From contig QVOM02000021.1 of assembly GCA_003586115.2 (NCBI GenBank), forward strand, positions 8,942,248-9,006,247: DNA of 64,000 bases. Direction: 5' to 3'. Shown one piece after another: positions 1 through 9,952 of the stretch (the stretch's first letter is position 1; the number at the start of each line of letters is the position of its first letter). The notes below the pieces were generated by a model. That model was not told the DNA's origin and ran no database searches. It saw only the letters and a program-made list of their open reading frames with translations. The position numbers and the translations under genes are program-made. Source of the stretch: Salvator merianae (taxonomy: Eukaryota; Chordata; Lepidosauria; Squamata; Teiidae).

Positions 1-349
1 TCTAAATGCTTTCTTGCTCTGTTTTAAATATTCATAGGCACTAGCAAAGCTACCATTTTTTGTTTTTGATAATCAGAATATTTTGGAACACAAGTCGATT
101 TTATTATTTTTACTCAGGCTTTTGTCCTTATATTGCTGAAAATAATACCCCCCATCAATATCCATGACCTTTTTGAAGTGACTCCTCTTTGATATTTTCT
201 GAAGCATTTGTTGAATTGTTGCTTCTAATAATATACTTGGTGGCCATGTACAACAGTAGTAAACAGAGGCACCCACAGAAGAAAATAAAACTTTACAAAG
301 ACCTATTTAAAATAGCTTTGCTTCAGTGTGGCAGCATTTGGTTTTTCTT
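1..349. other. AT-rich non-coding DNA
   Basis: No coding, RNA or repeat signature was recognised. The short open frames here lack any recognisable motif. Confidence 0.5.
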
Positions 350-406
350 AACTGATTTGAAAAAGCTAAGCTTAGAACTTGGATGGGAGACCACCAGGAA
401 ATCCAA
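350..406 (+). repeat. 5S rRNA-derived (SINE3-like) fragment
   Basis: The stretch holds AAGCTAAGC followed closely by ACTTGGATGGGAGACC. These match the A-box side and the C-box side of the internal promoter of vertebrate 5S rRNA. About 14 bases that normally separate them (the GGTCGGGCCTGG region) are missing, and the 5' part of 5S rRNA is only loosely recognisable. It is too short and too damaged to be a 5S gene. A relic of a 5S-headed SINE, a class known in amniotes, or of a 5S pseudogene is the likely origin. Confidence 0.6.
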
Positions 407-462
407 AATCTGCTAGTCTGAAAATTAAAACAAATCTAGTAGAAGACAGTGGCAAACCAGAT

Positions 463-930
463 AAGAACATAAGAAATGCCCCGTTGGATCAAACCTGTGG
501 CCTATCTAGTCCATTGGTCTGTTCTTATAGTGGCCATCTGGCAAGACAGGAAGCCCGCCAGCAGGACATGAGCACACAGCTTGCTCTGCTTGCAGTCTCC
601 TAACAGTTGGTCTTCATGAATGGGTCCAGCTGGTATACAACTTGGGGGAGTGAATTCCAAAGTTTAACAATACATTATTTAAAAAGAAACCCCCCTCCTT
701 TTTTGTCCTGATTTGTCCAGGATTCAGCTTCATTTGGTGACTTCTGGTTCTAGTATTTTAGGAAAGGGAGAAAAGCATTTCCCTATCCAGTTTGTCTACA
801 TCAGGCATAATTCTATATACTTCTATCATATCTACTCTCACTCTTCTTCTTTCTACTTTAACAAGGTCCAGATGTTCCAACCTTTCCTTGTGTGGAATCT
901 CCTCTTGCTCCTACAATCCCTCCATCTTGT
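463..930 (-). mobile_element. L2/CR1-type LINE 3' end, antisense
   Basis: It begins with AACATAAGAAATGCCCC and continues through TGGATCAAACC, GTGAATTCCAAAGTTTAAC and a C-rich segment near 740-850. On the minus strand this layout encodes the C-terminal tail of a LINE ORF2 (IIKLWNSLP-type motif, better preserved in the related copy at 25,906-27,180) and then its 3' UTR. Related fragments recur at about 16.8, 25.9, 27.5, 30.6, 42.1, 58.9 and 61.9 kb. This copy is 5'-truncated and its reading frame is broken. Confidence 0.75.
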
Positions 931-1175
931 TGCCAGAAATTTACATTGGCATATCCATATAGTAAATACAGAATTCAGACTCAACTAACAGGCTTTTTGC
1001 CTTCATCTAATCCATTGTTCTATTCCCTCACAGTCATCAATCATATACTTCTGGGAAGCTCACACGTAGGACATGAGCATAAAATGTTGGTGCTCTGCAG
1101 GTGTGTCTACGTATTTGAAGACACTTATCTACAATCTCTCTCTGGTATAGCCTCGAAGATAGGAACAGAAGTACT

Positions 1176-1411
1176 GCAGTGCAGTGCCTCCATCTCTCAA
1201 CTCCGTAGCCTTTCCAGAAGGATACTATGGTTAGTGGTATCAAAAGCCACTGAGAGATCCAGGAGAACCAACAGAGCTGTGCTCCCCTGGCCTTTCTCCT
1301 AGAGAAGTACATCAACCAGGGCAACCAAGGCAGTTTCAGTGCCATAACCAGGCCTGAAGCCAAATTGAAATGTGCTTGAATAATCAGTTTTCTCGAAGCA
1401 ATATTATGCAA
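1176..1411 (-). repeat. possible old interspersed repeat
   Basis: The stretch around CACTGAGAGATCCAGGAG and CCAGGCCTGAAGCCAAATTG resembles, from memory, a repeat common in sauropsid genomes (antisense LINE-related). There is only one copy in the window, so internal evidence is lacking. A 124-codon minus-strand frame covers it but shows no domain. Confidence 0.3.
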
Positions 1412-1564
1412 TATTATTTAGCCTCTGAGGCACTATGGATTTAAATTCATAGACTAGTTTCAGTTCCAGAAGCAGACTGCTGGCCTCTCTGCACGTTAAT
1501 GCAGAGTATCAGAGGCCCTGCCTACCACTGGTATGCTTCATCCACAGAGGATGGAGTATAAATC

Positions 1565-1626
1565 AGATCAAGGGGCCCTTGATCTGGATTACCAGTGGAC
1601 CCCTCAATATTGAGGTATACTGGTGG
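1565..1626. repeat. two adjacent short palindromes
   Basis: CAGATCAAGG and CCTTGATCTG face each other around a tiny loop at about 1565-1587. A second palindrome, CCTCAATATTGAGG, lies at about 1602-1615, flanked by ACCAGT and ACTGGT. They may be the core of an old foldback MITE. No terminal repeats or target duplication were found. Confidence 0.45.
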
Positions 1627-3249
1627 AGCAGCATGGCCTAGTCTGGAACATGGAGAACCCATTTTGCTGGTGCTGTAGCTCATTCAAATTTTGGAACTGG
1701 TGCAGGGGCTTGTCTGAACAAGTGCTGTTGTGAAGATGGGACTGTTTCGGATCACAACTGGCTGTGTTCCGAACCAGTGGACCTCACTGGTCTCGACCTA
1801 CTGGTTGGGATCATAGCCTTTCAGTGCAGAAACACCCTCGGTCTCTTACCATGCTAAAACCAAATGGCACCAGGTCCTGCTTAGCTAGAATTCCTTTCAA
1901 CCAACAGTCCATTCGAATCTGAAGCTCACTAGTACATAAAGGGAAAAATCTGTCTGAAAATAAATACAGAACTTTAATTTCTGGCCTCTGTAGTTTTCCA
2001 TTGGGGCTGTTTTGGCTGGGTGTCCACAAGTGGTTCATGGTTGGAGCAGGCTATGGTGCTATTTTTGTGTTCCAGCCTGCTCCAATGTCTTGTCTCATGT
2101 GGGCACAGTATTCACCTGGGAGGCAGGCATCCTGGTAGATTAGTCTGTAGAATGGACAAGGCAATCCAAGGGCTTTGCTAGGCAGGGCTACTGACCCAGT
2201 GTGGAGAGGCCCCAAGAGTCCTCATAGGTTCTTCAGCTAGTCCTTTCTGTTACGCAACTGCCAGCTTGAAGGAGTTTGCAAACAAAGCTTTCTAGAGGTC
2301 TATTCAGTCAGTCATGATCACTGACTTGTGGAAGGGAGAGGAACAAACTGTCTTGTTACATTTGAAGTGCCATAGACAGCATCTTGCTCATCTGCTTAGG
2401 GTTTGGTCCATCTAATAAATGCTCCTTGGAACTAATGTTTATATAGGAACCAATGTGTGCTGATCAAAGCATACATCTGCCCAAAGGAATGGCTTCCCAG
2501 AAGCAGAAAGTTGAGAATTAAAAGCAGGTTTTTTGTCAGTTTTCCCCCTTTCTGTTTAGTTCCCTACTCCAATTTCAATTAGTGCAGTTGAAGAACAAGC
2601 TGGTCCTGTGTCCCTACCTTTGATGGCACTGAACAGGTATTGGTGCCCTATTTTTGATGGCATTGAACCAATGTTTGATCCCCACCCCACTACGTGAGCC
2701 ACTGCTATCTGCCCCCTGCCTGCTACCAATATTGAGATGTGATTATTATTTTCATACTGCTTTTCAGCTTAGTCCTTGGAAGCAGATGAGAATATATAGT
2801 TTCTTTTTGTTCCTAATAAACCAGAGACACTGACAGTAATGGGCAAAAAGCCAAAAGTAGTACAGTCACACAGCCAACCAAGGTTATGGAAAAACTGGAA
2901 ATTAGCTCTTTAGAGTGAAGTTCTTAATGAAGACATTATTGAAAAAACTCAATGAATAAATTAAACAACTCAACAAATCAATAAAACAGCCCATATAATA
3001 TTTGCACTGTGTTCAAAAGACCCAAGGAAAAAGAATTATAGGCACTGAATGCAACAATTTAGAATTTAATTTGGGGGGAATAGATTATAATCCTGTGATG
3101 CTTAAAGTGGGAATTTTACCCCAAAATGATATTTATTTGAACTCTGTTGTGCTACATAATTTAGTACTTTTGGGAAGCAGCCTTGTAACTGAATTGTTGC
3201 TAGGTCTTGATTTTGAGTTAGGGTCTGTTAATAATAATGATCTAGGACT
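1627..3249. other. no recognisable feature
   Basis: Mixed-composition non-coding sequence. I see no RNA gene, no clear repeat ends and no convincing exon. The part from about 2900 becomes AT-rich before the CR1 fragment. Confidence 0.4.
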
Positions 3250-3882
3250 TATTAAAGCATCTGCAGCTGCAAAAAAGGCAAATACCATCCTGGGCTGTAT
3301 CAAGAGGAGTATAGAGTCTAGATCACGAGAAGTAATTGTCCCACTTTACTCTTCCTTGGTCAGACCTCATCTGGAGTATTGTGTCCAGTTCTGGGCACCC
3401 CAGTTTAAAAAAGACATTGACAAACTGGAACAAGTTCAGAGAAAGGCGACCAAAATGGTGAGTGGTCTACAAACCATGTCCTACGAGGAACGGTTAAAGG
3501 ACCTAGGAATGTTTAGCCTGCAGAAGAGAAGACTGAGAGGAGACATGATAGCTGTTTTCAAGTATCTGAAGGGCTGTCACAGTGCAGAAGGATTGGCCCT
3601 ATTCTCAGTTGCGCAAGAAGGAAGGACTAGAAACAATGGGATGAAAATTCAAGGGAATAGATACAGGCTAGATATTAGGAAAAACTTCCTGACCGTAAGG
3701 GCAATCAGTCACTGGAACAAGTTGCCACAGGAGGTGGTGGGCTCTCCTTCACTGGAGATCTTCAAGGAAAGGCTGGACAGATATCTGTCTGGGATGCTTT
3801 AGTGAATCCTGCATTGAGCAGGGGATTGGACTCGATGACCCTGGAGGTCCCTTCCAACTCTATGATTCTATGATTCTATGAT
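3250..3882 (+). mobile_element. CR1 LINE, 5'-truncated, ORF2 C-terminus plus 3' UTR
   Basis: An open frame ending at 3802 encodes about 180 residues of the CR1 ORF2 C-terminus. Landmarks are AAKKANTILGCIKRSI, VRPHLEYCVQFWAP, LGMFSLQKRRLRGDMIAVF and SHWNKLPQEVV. A short 3' UTR follows (GGATTGGACTCGATGACC) and ends in the CR1 hallmark of repeated ATTCTATG at 3862-3882. The reverse transcriptase core and endonuclease are absent, as in most CR1 copies. The uninterrupted frame suggests a fairly young insertion. The upstream part of the 266-codon frame (from 3002) does not look like CR1 and is probably read-through. Confidence 0.95.
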
Positions 3883-4499
3883 AATTTACAGTAAAGGAAA
3901 AATTATCGACTTTCTGTGGCTTAAGGTGTAAGAGATTTAAACAGTTGATTAAGGCAGGATTACCATATGAAAAAGAGAACAGAGGTCCTATACCTTTAAA
4001 ACTGTATTCATTTTGATAAAATGCTTAAATTCTCTCTTCTGTATAGCTTTTCAAGATATAAGGACCTCTGTCCTCTTTTTCATATTATAATCCTAGACTA
4101 AAGGAAGCTATGGGGACTTCCAGGCAACCTTGTGGAATGTTTGGGATCACTAGTGCAATGAAGAAGCAGTTCCAACTGGAAATAGTGTGTTTTCAGAAAG
4201 CACACCATCAAGGCCGTTCTGGTTAAGTTGTTGTTCATAGGGTGTTTTTTTTTGGCAGGGGGGAAGAATTCAATATTGTATGAAATTATGAGAGGTGACA
4301 AATATATTAAGTGCTTCCGTTCAGTTTAAAAGTGAAAGAAATTGAGGGAGTCACAAAAGAGCTTTGTTACTATAAATGGATTAATTGGAAATCCCAAATG
4401 GAGTCATGAAAGAAACAGTTAAATTTAAGGAAAGTATGCTGTTGTAAGGAAAGTGTATGTTAGGGGACTGAACTTTAACATGGTAGAAGCTTGTAAAAA
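3883..4499. other. no recognisable feature
   Basis: AT-rich non-coding DNA. The phrases AGGACCTCTGTCCTC and GAGGTCCTATACC suggest a small inverted repeat between about 3980 and 4075, possibly a MITE relic, but the ends are unclear. Confidence 0.35.
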
Positions 4500-4614
4500 A
4501 CACATTGAGCCTTTCAATCACTTTAGGAAGATCAGGACAAGATTGAACAAGTTGCTGTTCAATGTGAACAAATGCAAAATGATGCATATTGGAGCTAAAC
4601 ATCCTAACTTGTCT
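4500..4614 (+). mobile_element. LINE reverse transcriptase fragment
   Basis: One frame reads LLFNVNKCKMMHIGAKHPN. This is the thumb-side motif of CR1/L2-type reverse transcriptases (usual form FNVDKCKVMHIG). The fragment stops at a MITE-like sequence starting near 4616. Confidence 0.75.
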
Positions 4615-4615
4615 T

Positions 4616-4690
4616 GGGGCAATTCTGCACTGCCCTGTATACCAGACCAGCAAGCATCCTAGGAGCCTCCCTTCTGCATGCTGTGCATGT
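4616..4690 (+). repeat. MITE fragment, GGGCAATTCTGCA family
   Basis: The start GGGGCAATTCTGCACTG and the internal AGCAAGCATCCTAGGAGCC match the reverse complement of the more complete copy at 48,356-48,497. Only about one half is recognisable here. Confidence 0.65.
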
Positions 4691-5084
4691 TTTTACTCTT
4701 GAGTTGCTCAGGCATGATAAATGGACCATCCTCAGGATGAATTTGAGACTCAAGGGACAGGCATAAACTATGGAGCCTCCTGTAGCCAATCATAGTCAGA
4801 AATGGCTGCTATGGTCGGCTGACCAATCAGGGCCATCGAAACCTGGGACAGCGGTGGCCAATGAGTGGTGAATACTGTGTGATGCACATTTTTTCTGCGT
4901 CCACAGATGGGACAATCCTTTGAAAATGGGTACCCAAAAAGTCCTGTGTGATCGCACCTCTTATTTTTAATGTCTCTTATAAACAACTTAGAAATGTTTT
5001 AAAAATGCAGAGCAATACAGAAATTTCTTAAACAAATAAAACTCCTCCAGTCTGGATCTGACACAAAAACGTGTTTATTTTAGA
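4691..5084. other. no recognisable feature
   Basis: Non-coding. It contains GCCAATCA-type words near 4787 and 4856, which may belong to the interior of the preceding MITE. No far end was found. Confidence 0.3.
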
Positions 5085-5470
5085 CAAAAGGCAAGAATAT
5101 CTGTACCTGTATTGTATATCTGTATTTAATAATTTTTATACCACCCTACTCCAAAGTTTTAGGCTGGTGAACAATAAATAGATAATAAAAAAATTAAACT
5201 TAAAGAGAAATAAAATAAAACATAAAGCATAGAATAGAGTTCAATTAAAAATAATGGTATAGGAAGGGAGATGTAACTAGATCTAACCAGCAAAAGCCTG
5301 GCTGAAGAGTAATGTTTTCACTAAACGCTGGAAGGTGGACAGTGAAAAAGTATGGCATATCTCTGAGAGAAGGCTATTGCAGACTTTGGGGGCCACCACT
5401 GAGACAGCCCTTCCTCTGACCAGTGGCCCTACAACCTTGTAGAGGGATGATATTCCTAGGAGTTCCTCAT
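5085..5470 (-). mobile_element. L2/CR1-type LINE 3' end, antisense
   Basis: On the minus strand the peptide GRAVSVVAPKVCNSLLSEI continues to LVKTLLFSQAF. This is the conserved C-terminal signature of an L2-like ORF2 (AFSVVAPKLWNSLP ... LKTFLF). It is followed by an AT-rich 3' UTR ending in a TACCACCCTACTCC-type segment seen from the plus strand at about 5140. Upstream coding parts are missing. Confidence 0.75.
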
Positions 5471-6280
5471 TAGAAAGTTTTAGCTGACACATAGACCTGT
5501 ATGGGAGAAGCTGCTTTTTCAAATATCTTGAGTTCCAAATCATTGAAGTCATTGAATCTAGCAACAACTGACTTCCTTCGATGTGAACACTAACACTAAC
5601 AAAAAGGATGCTGCTAATACTAAAGTAATCAATGGCTGAAGAATTAATGGCATGCAACTCATCTATCTCATTGGGATACCATTATTTGCATCTATTTCTA
5701 GACAGTGCAATCACCACATTTTCTGTTTTTACTCCTCAACTCTGAAATGTAAGGCCATTTCTGACAGTTGGATGACATGCTACCTAACAGTGACTAGCAC
5801 TAGGAGATGTTAACTAAGAGTGGCAGTAGTAGAAGGATGGAGACAGGAAAGCAAATGTTTGGACATTGTTCACATTTCCTTGCTTGTTTCATTAGGCACA
5901 TCTTAGTACCTCAACAAGCATAGCTGATAAAACCGTTACCCCTCTCTCCATAGCTGTTTTGATTGACAGGTAAATTAAATAAGGTTAGCCTGCAAGTAGT
6001 TACTGCAGAAACCAATGTCCACCAAGCCTTCATGGATGGGTTTAAGAGTGTAAAGGAAGGGAAACTAAGTCACATCAGGAGAGTGACCCCGTTAACCTGT
6101 TCATTGAAGAGTACTCCTCACCTCCTGCCTACAGTGTTTTCACTCCTCACTCCATACTCAACCTGTCACTGCATTATAAAAACATTAGTGGCACAGGGGG
6201 TTCAGATTCCTCCTCCAGCCTGTTCACCCCTACCATGCCGCCATCACAGCTGCAACTCGGGCCTTCATAGTAAAGGTAAG
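5471..6280. other. no recognisable feature
   Basis: Non-coding. The minus-strand frame running from the LINE to 5657 has no motif beyond the LINE tail. AGGTAAG at 6274-6280 directly precedes the G-rich tract. Confidence 0.4.
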
Positions 6281-6525
6281 TTGGGGGGGGGGGCAAGGGG
6301 TATCAGGGGATGGCAGGAGGCTGCAGGGGCATCGGGGGGGTTGGTGAGAGATGGTGGGGGCACTGGGGGTGTGACGGGTGGTGGGAGGTGGCTACGGTGG
6401 CAGGGGGCATTGGGGCATCAGGGGGTGGGAGGCAGTGGGGACATTTGGGGTCGCAGGAGATGAGGGGGCAGCGGGGAGGCAGCCGCGGTGGCAAGGGGCA
6501 TGGGAAGTGGTGGGAGGCAGCCTGG
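6281..6525 (+). repeat. G-rich tract with many GGG runs
   Basis: About 245 bases have extreme strand asymmetry, beginning with a run of eleven or more Gs. Dozens of GGG-GGGGGG runs are separated by short words such as CAT, TGGCA and ATCA. Three overlapping open frames on both strands are a by-product of this composition (Gly/Trp-rich or Pro/His-rich). A palindrome, GGATTATC with GATAATCC, lies just downstream at about 6562-6586, which suggests that the tract sits inside a MITE-like element whose ends I could not place. Confidence 0.8.
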
Positions 6526-7051
6526 CTGGGTCCCTTTCTTGTGGAAACGGACTCTGTGCTGGGATTATCTAAATTTAGGATAATCCTATTCCAGGCAGAA
6601 AAATCCTTGGAAAAACCAGGAACACAATTTAGCATCTGGTTTCTAAGGACTTAAGCTGGCCTCCATCTTCAAAAATATGGGGTGTGACCGAGGTCTAAGG
6701 GCAAGATCCGAGGGGCTAGGCATCTTATATGGTATGCCTGCAATGGACTATATTGGAGCTTCCAGGTGGGAAGCACTAGCCTTGCCACCTTGTTCTGAAA
6801 GAGCCAAGAACACCGGGCAACTGACTATGAGCCAACTGCTGTTTGAGGTCTTGGACTGGCATAAGCGGAGAAATGCCTATAGACAACCAGTCCAAACTCT
6901 TCGTTTAATAAAATGTATTTTTTTTTTTTTAATTTTGAGTGGCCTGAGTCTGGCCTCTCCACTTTTCCTCAAGCTTAGCTTTCCAGTTATGTGTCCATAA
7001 AACCAAACTGATTTTAAGAACTTTGTAAATGTGGGAACCCTTATGGATCTT
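6526..7051. other. no recognisable feature
   Basis: Non-coding apart from the palindrome near 6562-6586 and a poly(T) run at about 6919-6930. Confidence 0.4.
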
Positions 7052-8182
7052 GGCTGCCTGCAGACACGTAGGAAAACCCACAATCCTTTTGGTACTATAT
7101 TGGGAATGCCAGACATTTGCCTGGTATTCCAATACAGTCACGATTTCAGCAGCCAAAACCCTGATATATTGCTATTATGGGAAATCCAGCAATAACAGCA
7201 GATTGACGTCTGTCAGCAACTTTGGCAACTGGCTCGATTGGGGCTGCAGGAAGCCAGTCAAGTGGGTGAAAAACAACAAAAGGAAGCGGGTGTGCACTCA
7301 GTGGCGTAGCGAGCCGCTTTGCCACCCGGGGCTACTCTCCATTTTGACACCCGGGGCTAGGGGCGGGGCCAGCGACTGCGCATGCGTGTGGGCGGGGCCA
7401 ACGACTGCGCATGCGTGTGGGCGGGGCCAGCGAGTGCGCATGCGTGTGGGTGGGGCCAGCGAGCGCGCATGCCCCGTTCGTCGCCCCGGCCACCGGCAGC
7501 CTCGCTCCTCGCCCCGGCCCGCCCGGCGGGGATCGCGCTCCTCGACCCGACCCGACCGGCGCCGGCCTCGCTCCTCGCCCCGGCCCGCCAGGCGGCGCCC
7601 TCGCTCCTCGCCCCGGCCCGCCCGGCGGGGATCGCGCTCCCCGACCCGCCCGGCGGCGGCCTCGCTCCTCGCCGCGACCCGACCGCGCTCCTCGCCCCAA
7701 CCCGCCCGGCGCCGGCCTCGCTCCTCGCCCCGGCCCGCCCGGCGGCGGCGGCGCTCCTCGCCCAGGCCTGCCCGGCGGCGGCCTCGATGGCCCTGCCTGC
7801 ACGCATGCGCGCTCGCTGGCTCCGCCCACACGCACGCCGGCAGGCCGGGCGATGAGCCCAGCCGCCGCGGGGCGACAAAGCGACGAGCACGGGCGCCCGG
7901 GGCGGAGATCGAGGGCGCCGGTGGGCGGGGCCTTGGCTTCAATGGGCCGGACGCCCCGGAAAACGCGCCGCCCGGGGCGCTCCGCCCCCCCCGCCCCCCC
8001 TCGCTACGCCAGTGTGTGCACTTGGCTGGCTTCTGGTAGCCCCAATCACTCCCATTATGAAAGCTGTCTGCCAGATGTTGAGGTAAGCATGAGGTTGCTC
8101 CTCGCAACTGGGGTGCTGGCGAGAGGGAATTGCAGGACCTTATTTAGATCCTGCATTGACTACTGCTATCAGAGGCAACCCC
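7052..8182. mobile_element. foldback MITE (family F), split by hAT-like insertion
   Basis: The ends GGCTGCCTGCAGACA and TCAGAGGCAACCCC form imperfect terminal inverted repeats. Inner modules occur in order: ATATTGGGAATGCCAGAC, TATTATGGGAAATCCAGC, then GAAGCCAGTCAAG facing CTTGGCTGGCTTC, and AGGTAAGCATGAGG at 8081. The same modules appear in copies at 12,809, 36,644, 38,112 and 49,697. The 7299-8014 element interrupts this copy. Removing it restores the order seen in the uninterrupted 12,809 copy. Confidence 0.75.
7299..8014. mobile_element. GC-rich hAT-like non-autonomous element
   Basis: The termini CAGTGGCGTAGCGAG and CTCGCTACGCCAGTG are inverted repeats with one mismatch. They are flanked by an identical 8-bp duplication TGTGCACT (7291-7298 and 8015-8022), the hAT hallmark. 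The interior is extremely GC- and CpG-rich. It holds a roughly 29-bp tandem repeat (GCGCATGCGTGTGGGCGGGG unit, about 7370-7470) and a degenerate array of CGCCCCGGCCCGCCCGGCG units (about 7500-7790). Several long overlapping frames on both strands are low-complexity Pro/Arg/Ala artefacts. No transposase is present. Confidence 0.85.
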
Positions 8183-8612
8183 TATTGGCTCAAAGGACTT
8201 CTCATAATACCAGTGTGTGAGGTTTCCTTAGCAGAAAGATATAACTAATATTTGGTTGTCAGAGCCAGTTGCTAGATTAGAATGGCTCTTGCTGCAATCC
8301 GGCAGGGCTCTTACATTCTTAACAAACTTTGCTCCATGTGATTGTGCAGTTTTGAATCACAATGGATATAGGACCAACTTCATATGAATGTGCCTTGAAC
8401 ATCTTCTTGCTGGGAGTTAAGGTATACAGGTTAGCCATTAGAGATGGTTTGGAATGGAATGTTGAAACTCCCTCCTGCTCATTTTCTTCATTCTTTTACC
8501 CAGCTGATTTTCTTCCCTAGCAGTGTTACTTTCCATTTTGAAGCGTACACAGAGAAAAATTCCTGAAAAGAGAATTACGATCTTACTTCTGCCCACCCTA
8601 CAAATTCATCTT
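8183..8612. other. no recognisable feature
   Basis: Non-coding sequence without repeat ends or motifs that I can name. Confidence 0.4.
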
Positions 8613-8760
8613 GGGCCCTTTCTGCACTGGACCCCATCTGTGTGCTAGTGCAGACTACGGCAGGTCCCGGGTGGGATCTTCCATAATCTGCACCAGCATG
8701 CAGATGGCAGCTCCTTATTCCAGGATATAATCCGGAATAAGGCCCTTTGCAGAAGGGGCC
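8613..8760. mobile_element. short MITE, GGCCCTTTCTGCA termini
   Basis: The ends GGGCCCTTTCTGCACTGG and TTTGCAGAAGGGGCC are inverted repeats. An inner palindrome CTTATTCC...GGAATAAG sits at about 8714-8741. A related but degraded copy lies at 35,646-35,725. The target duplication is not clear. Confidence 0.75.
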
Positions 8761-9679
8761 TTAAATTGCTCTCTACTCTTTAGCCTATAGGTATTCAGTG
8801 ATGCTGACCCAGTTCTGATCCAGGGGTCTATCACGCCTTATCTACTTGGACCAGTATAATGAAGTCTGCTTTTGGCACCTAGAAGATGCTGCACAGGTCT
8901 CTCTCTCTGTGTCATCTTCAAAATATAATAGGGAGGTGAGAGAAACCTTAATTGTAATGGTAATATAATCAAAGAATATTGATTCGTGGAAACTAAAATC
9001 TCTAACCTCATCAATCTGTCAAATCTTGATATCCTCCTTTGAATTAAGACCAGGTCTTATTTTAGGGCAGGGGGCTGTACAATGAAATTGTTCTTGCTTA
9101 GGCTGAGCATTGATTTACTTTTACAAGGCCTGCTGGACTTTGGGGAGATAACAAGAAGTCTTTATGTGATGTATTCATGCTTCAAGGCGATGGGATAGTG
9201 TCATCGATTCTTTATTATTAAAGCAAGCAGAGTATATTCTGTGTAATAGAATGCGCTACCTGGAGCCATTTTAAATTCCAGCTGTCACTTTTCTCTCTCC
9301 TTTATTCTTTCTTTTGTGGGTTTTCGTTTCCCAACAACTCTGAGAATGTTCTGAGTTGATGCTTTTTGCTGCCTGCTCTCACCATCAACTTCTCCCTTGG
9401 CAAGAGCGGCTTGCCAGGAAGGGCCATGTGAAAAGGAGATTGGAGCTTTTCTTTGATAGTTCCAAATCACACTTGGTAACAGGTGAAAGTGCATTCTGGT
9501 AACATGAAAGGTTAAATACCAATCACGATTATCCTATGACACCCCTACCACACCATATAAGATGCTCCTGCTCTTTCGCCTCTTCTTTTCCCACCAGGTC
9601 TAATCCACTATTCTTGGTACTTGGCAGATAACCACTCAAGCTACAGGCTGGTAAAATGACTAAAAATTATCTAAAGAGT
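8761..9679. other. no recognisable feature
   Basis: Non-coding. The segment around 8820-8900 (ATCCAGGGGTCTATCACGCC) could be an old LINE piece, but no motif is clear enough to name it. Confidence 0.35.
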
Positions 9680-9870
9680 TCCTCCTGCAGCTGCTGCCAC
9701 AGTTTAATAAGTGTCGTCCTGTAGTTACCTATAACAGGGCCTTCTCTGTAGTGACACCTACTCTTTGGAATGCTCATCCCTCTGATATCCATGGAACACT
9801 TACATTAACATATTTCAGATCTCAGTTGAAAACATCTCCCTTCACCCATACCTTTAAATGATTTTTTTCC
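9680..9870 (+). mobile_element. L2/CR1-type LINE C-terminal fragment
   Basis: One frame gives RAFSVVTPTLWNAHPSDI and then FRSQLKTSPF. This is the conserved end of an L2-like ORF2, equivalent to the copies at 5085 and 24,184. The frame is short and the 3' UTR tail is truncated. Confidence 0.7.
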
Positions 9871-9952
9871 CCAACATGAATATATTTTAATGAATTCGGG
9901 CAGTTCAGAGAGTTGGGGGGCTGGTTATTTTTAAATACGGTGCTCTACTTTG

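Noticed and set aside
350..420. Functional 5S rRNA gene
   Set aside because: The middle and 5' parts are missing, and no terminator T run follows.
892..1411. Two overlapping 124-136-codon genes
   Set aside because: They lie on opposite strands over one stretch, show no domain and coincide with probable old repeat sequence.
3002..3802. Host gene of 266 codons
   Set aside because: The last 180 residues are the CR1 ORF2 C-terminus, and the first part has no independent support.
7029..8220. Several 150-330-codon genes on both strands
   Set aside because: All lie in the GC-rich hAT-like element. They are low-complexity and overlap each other in most frames.
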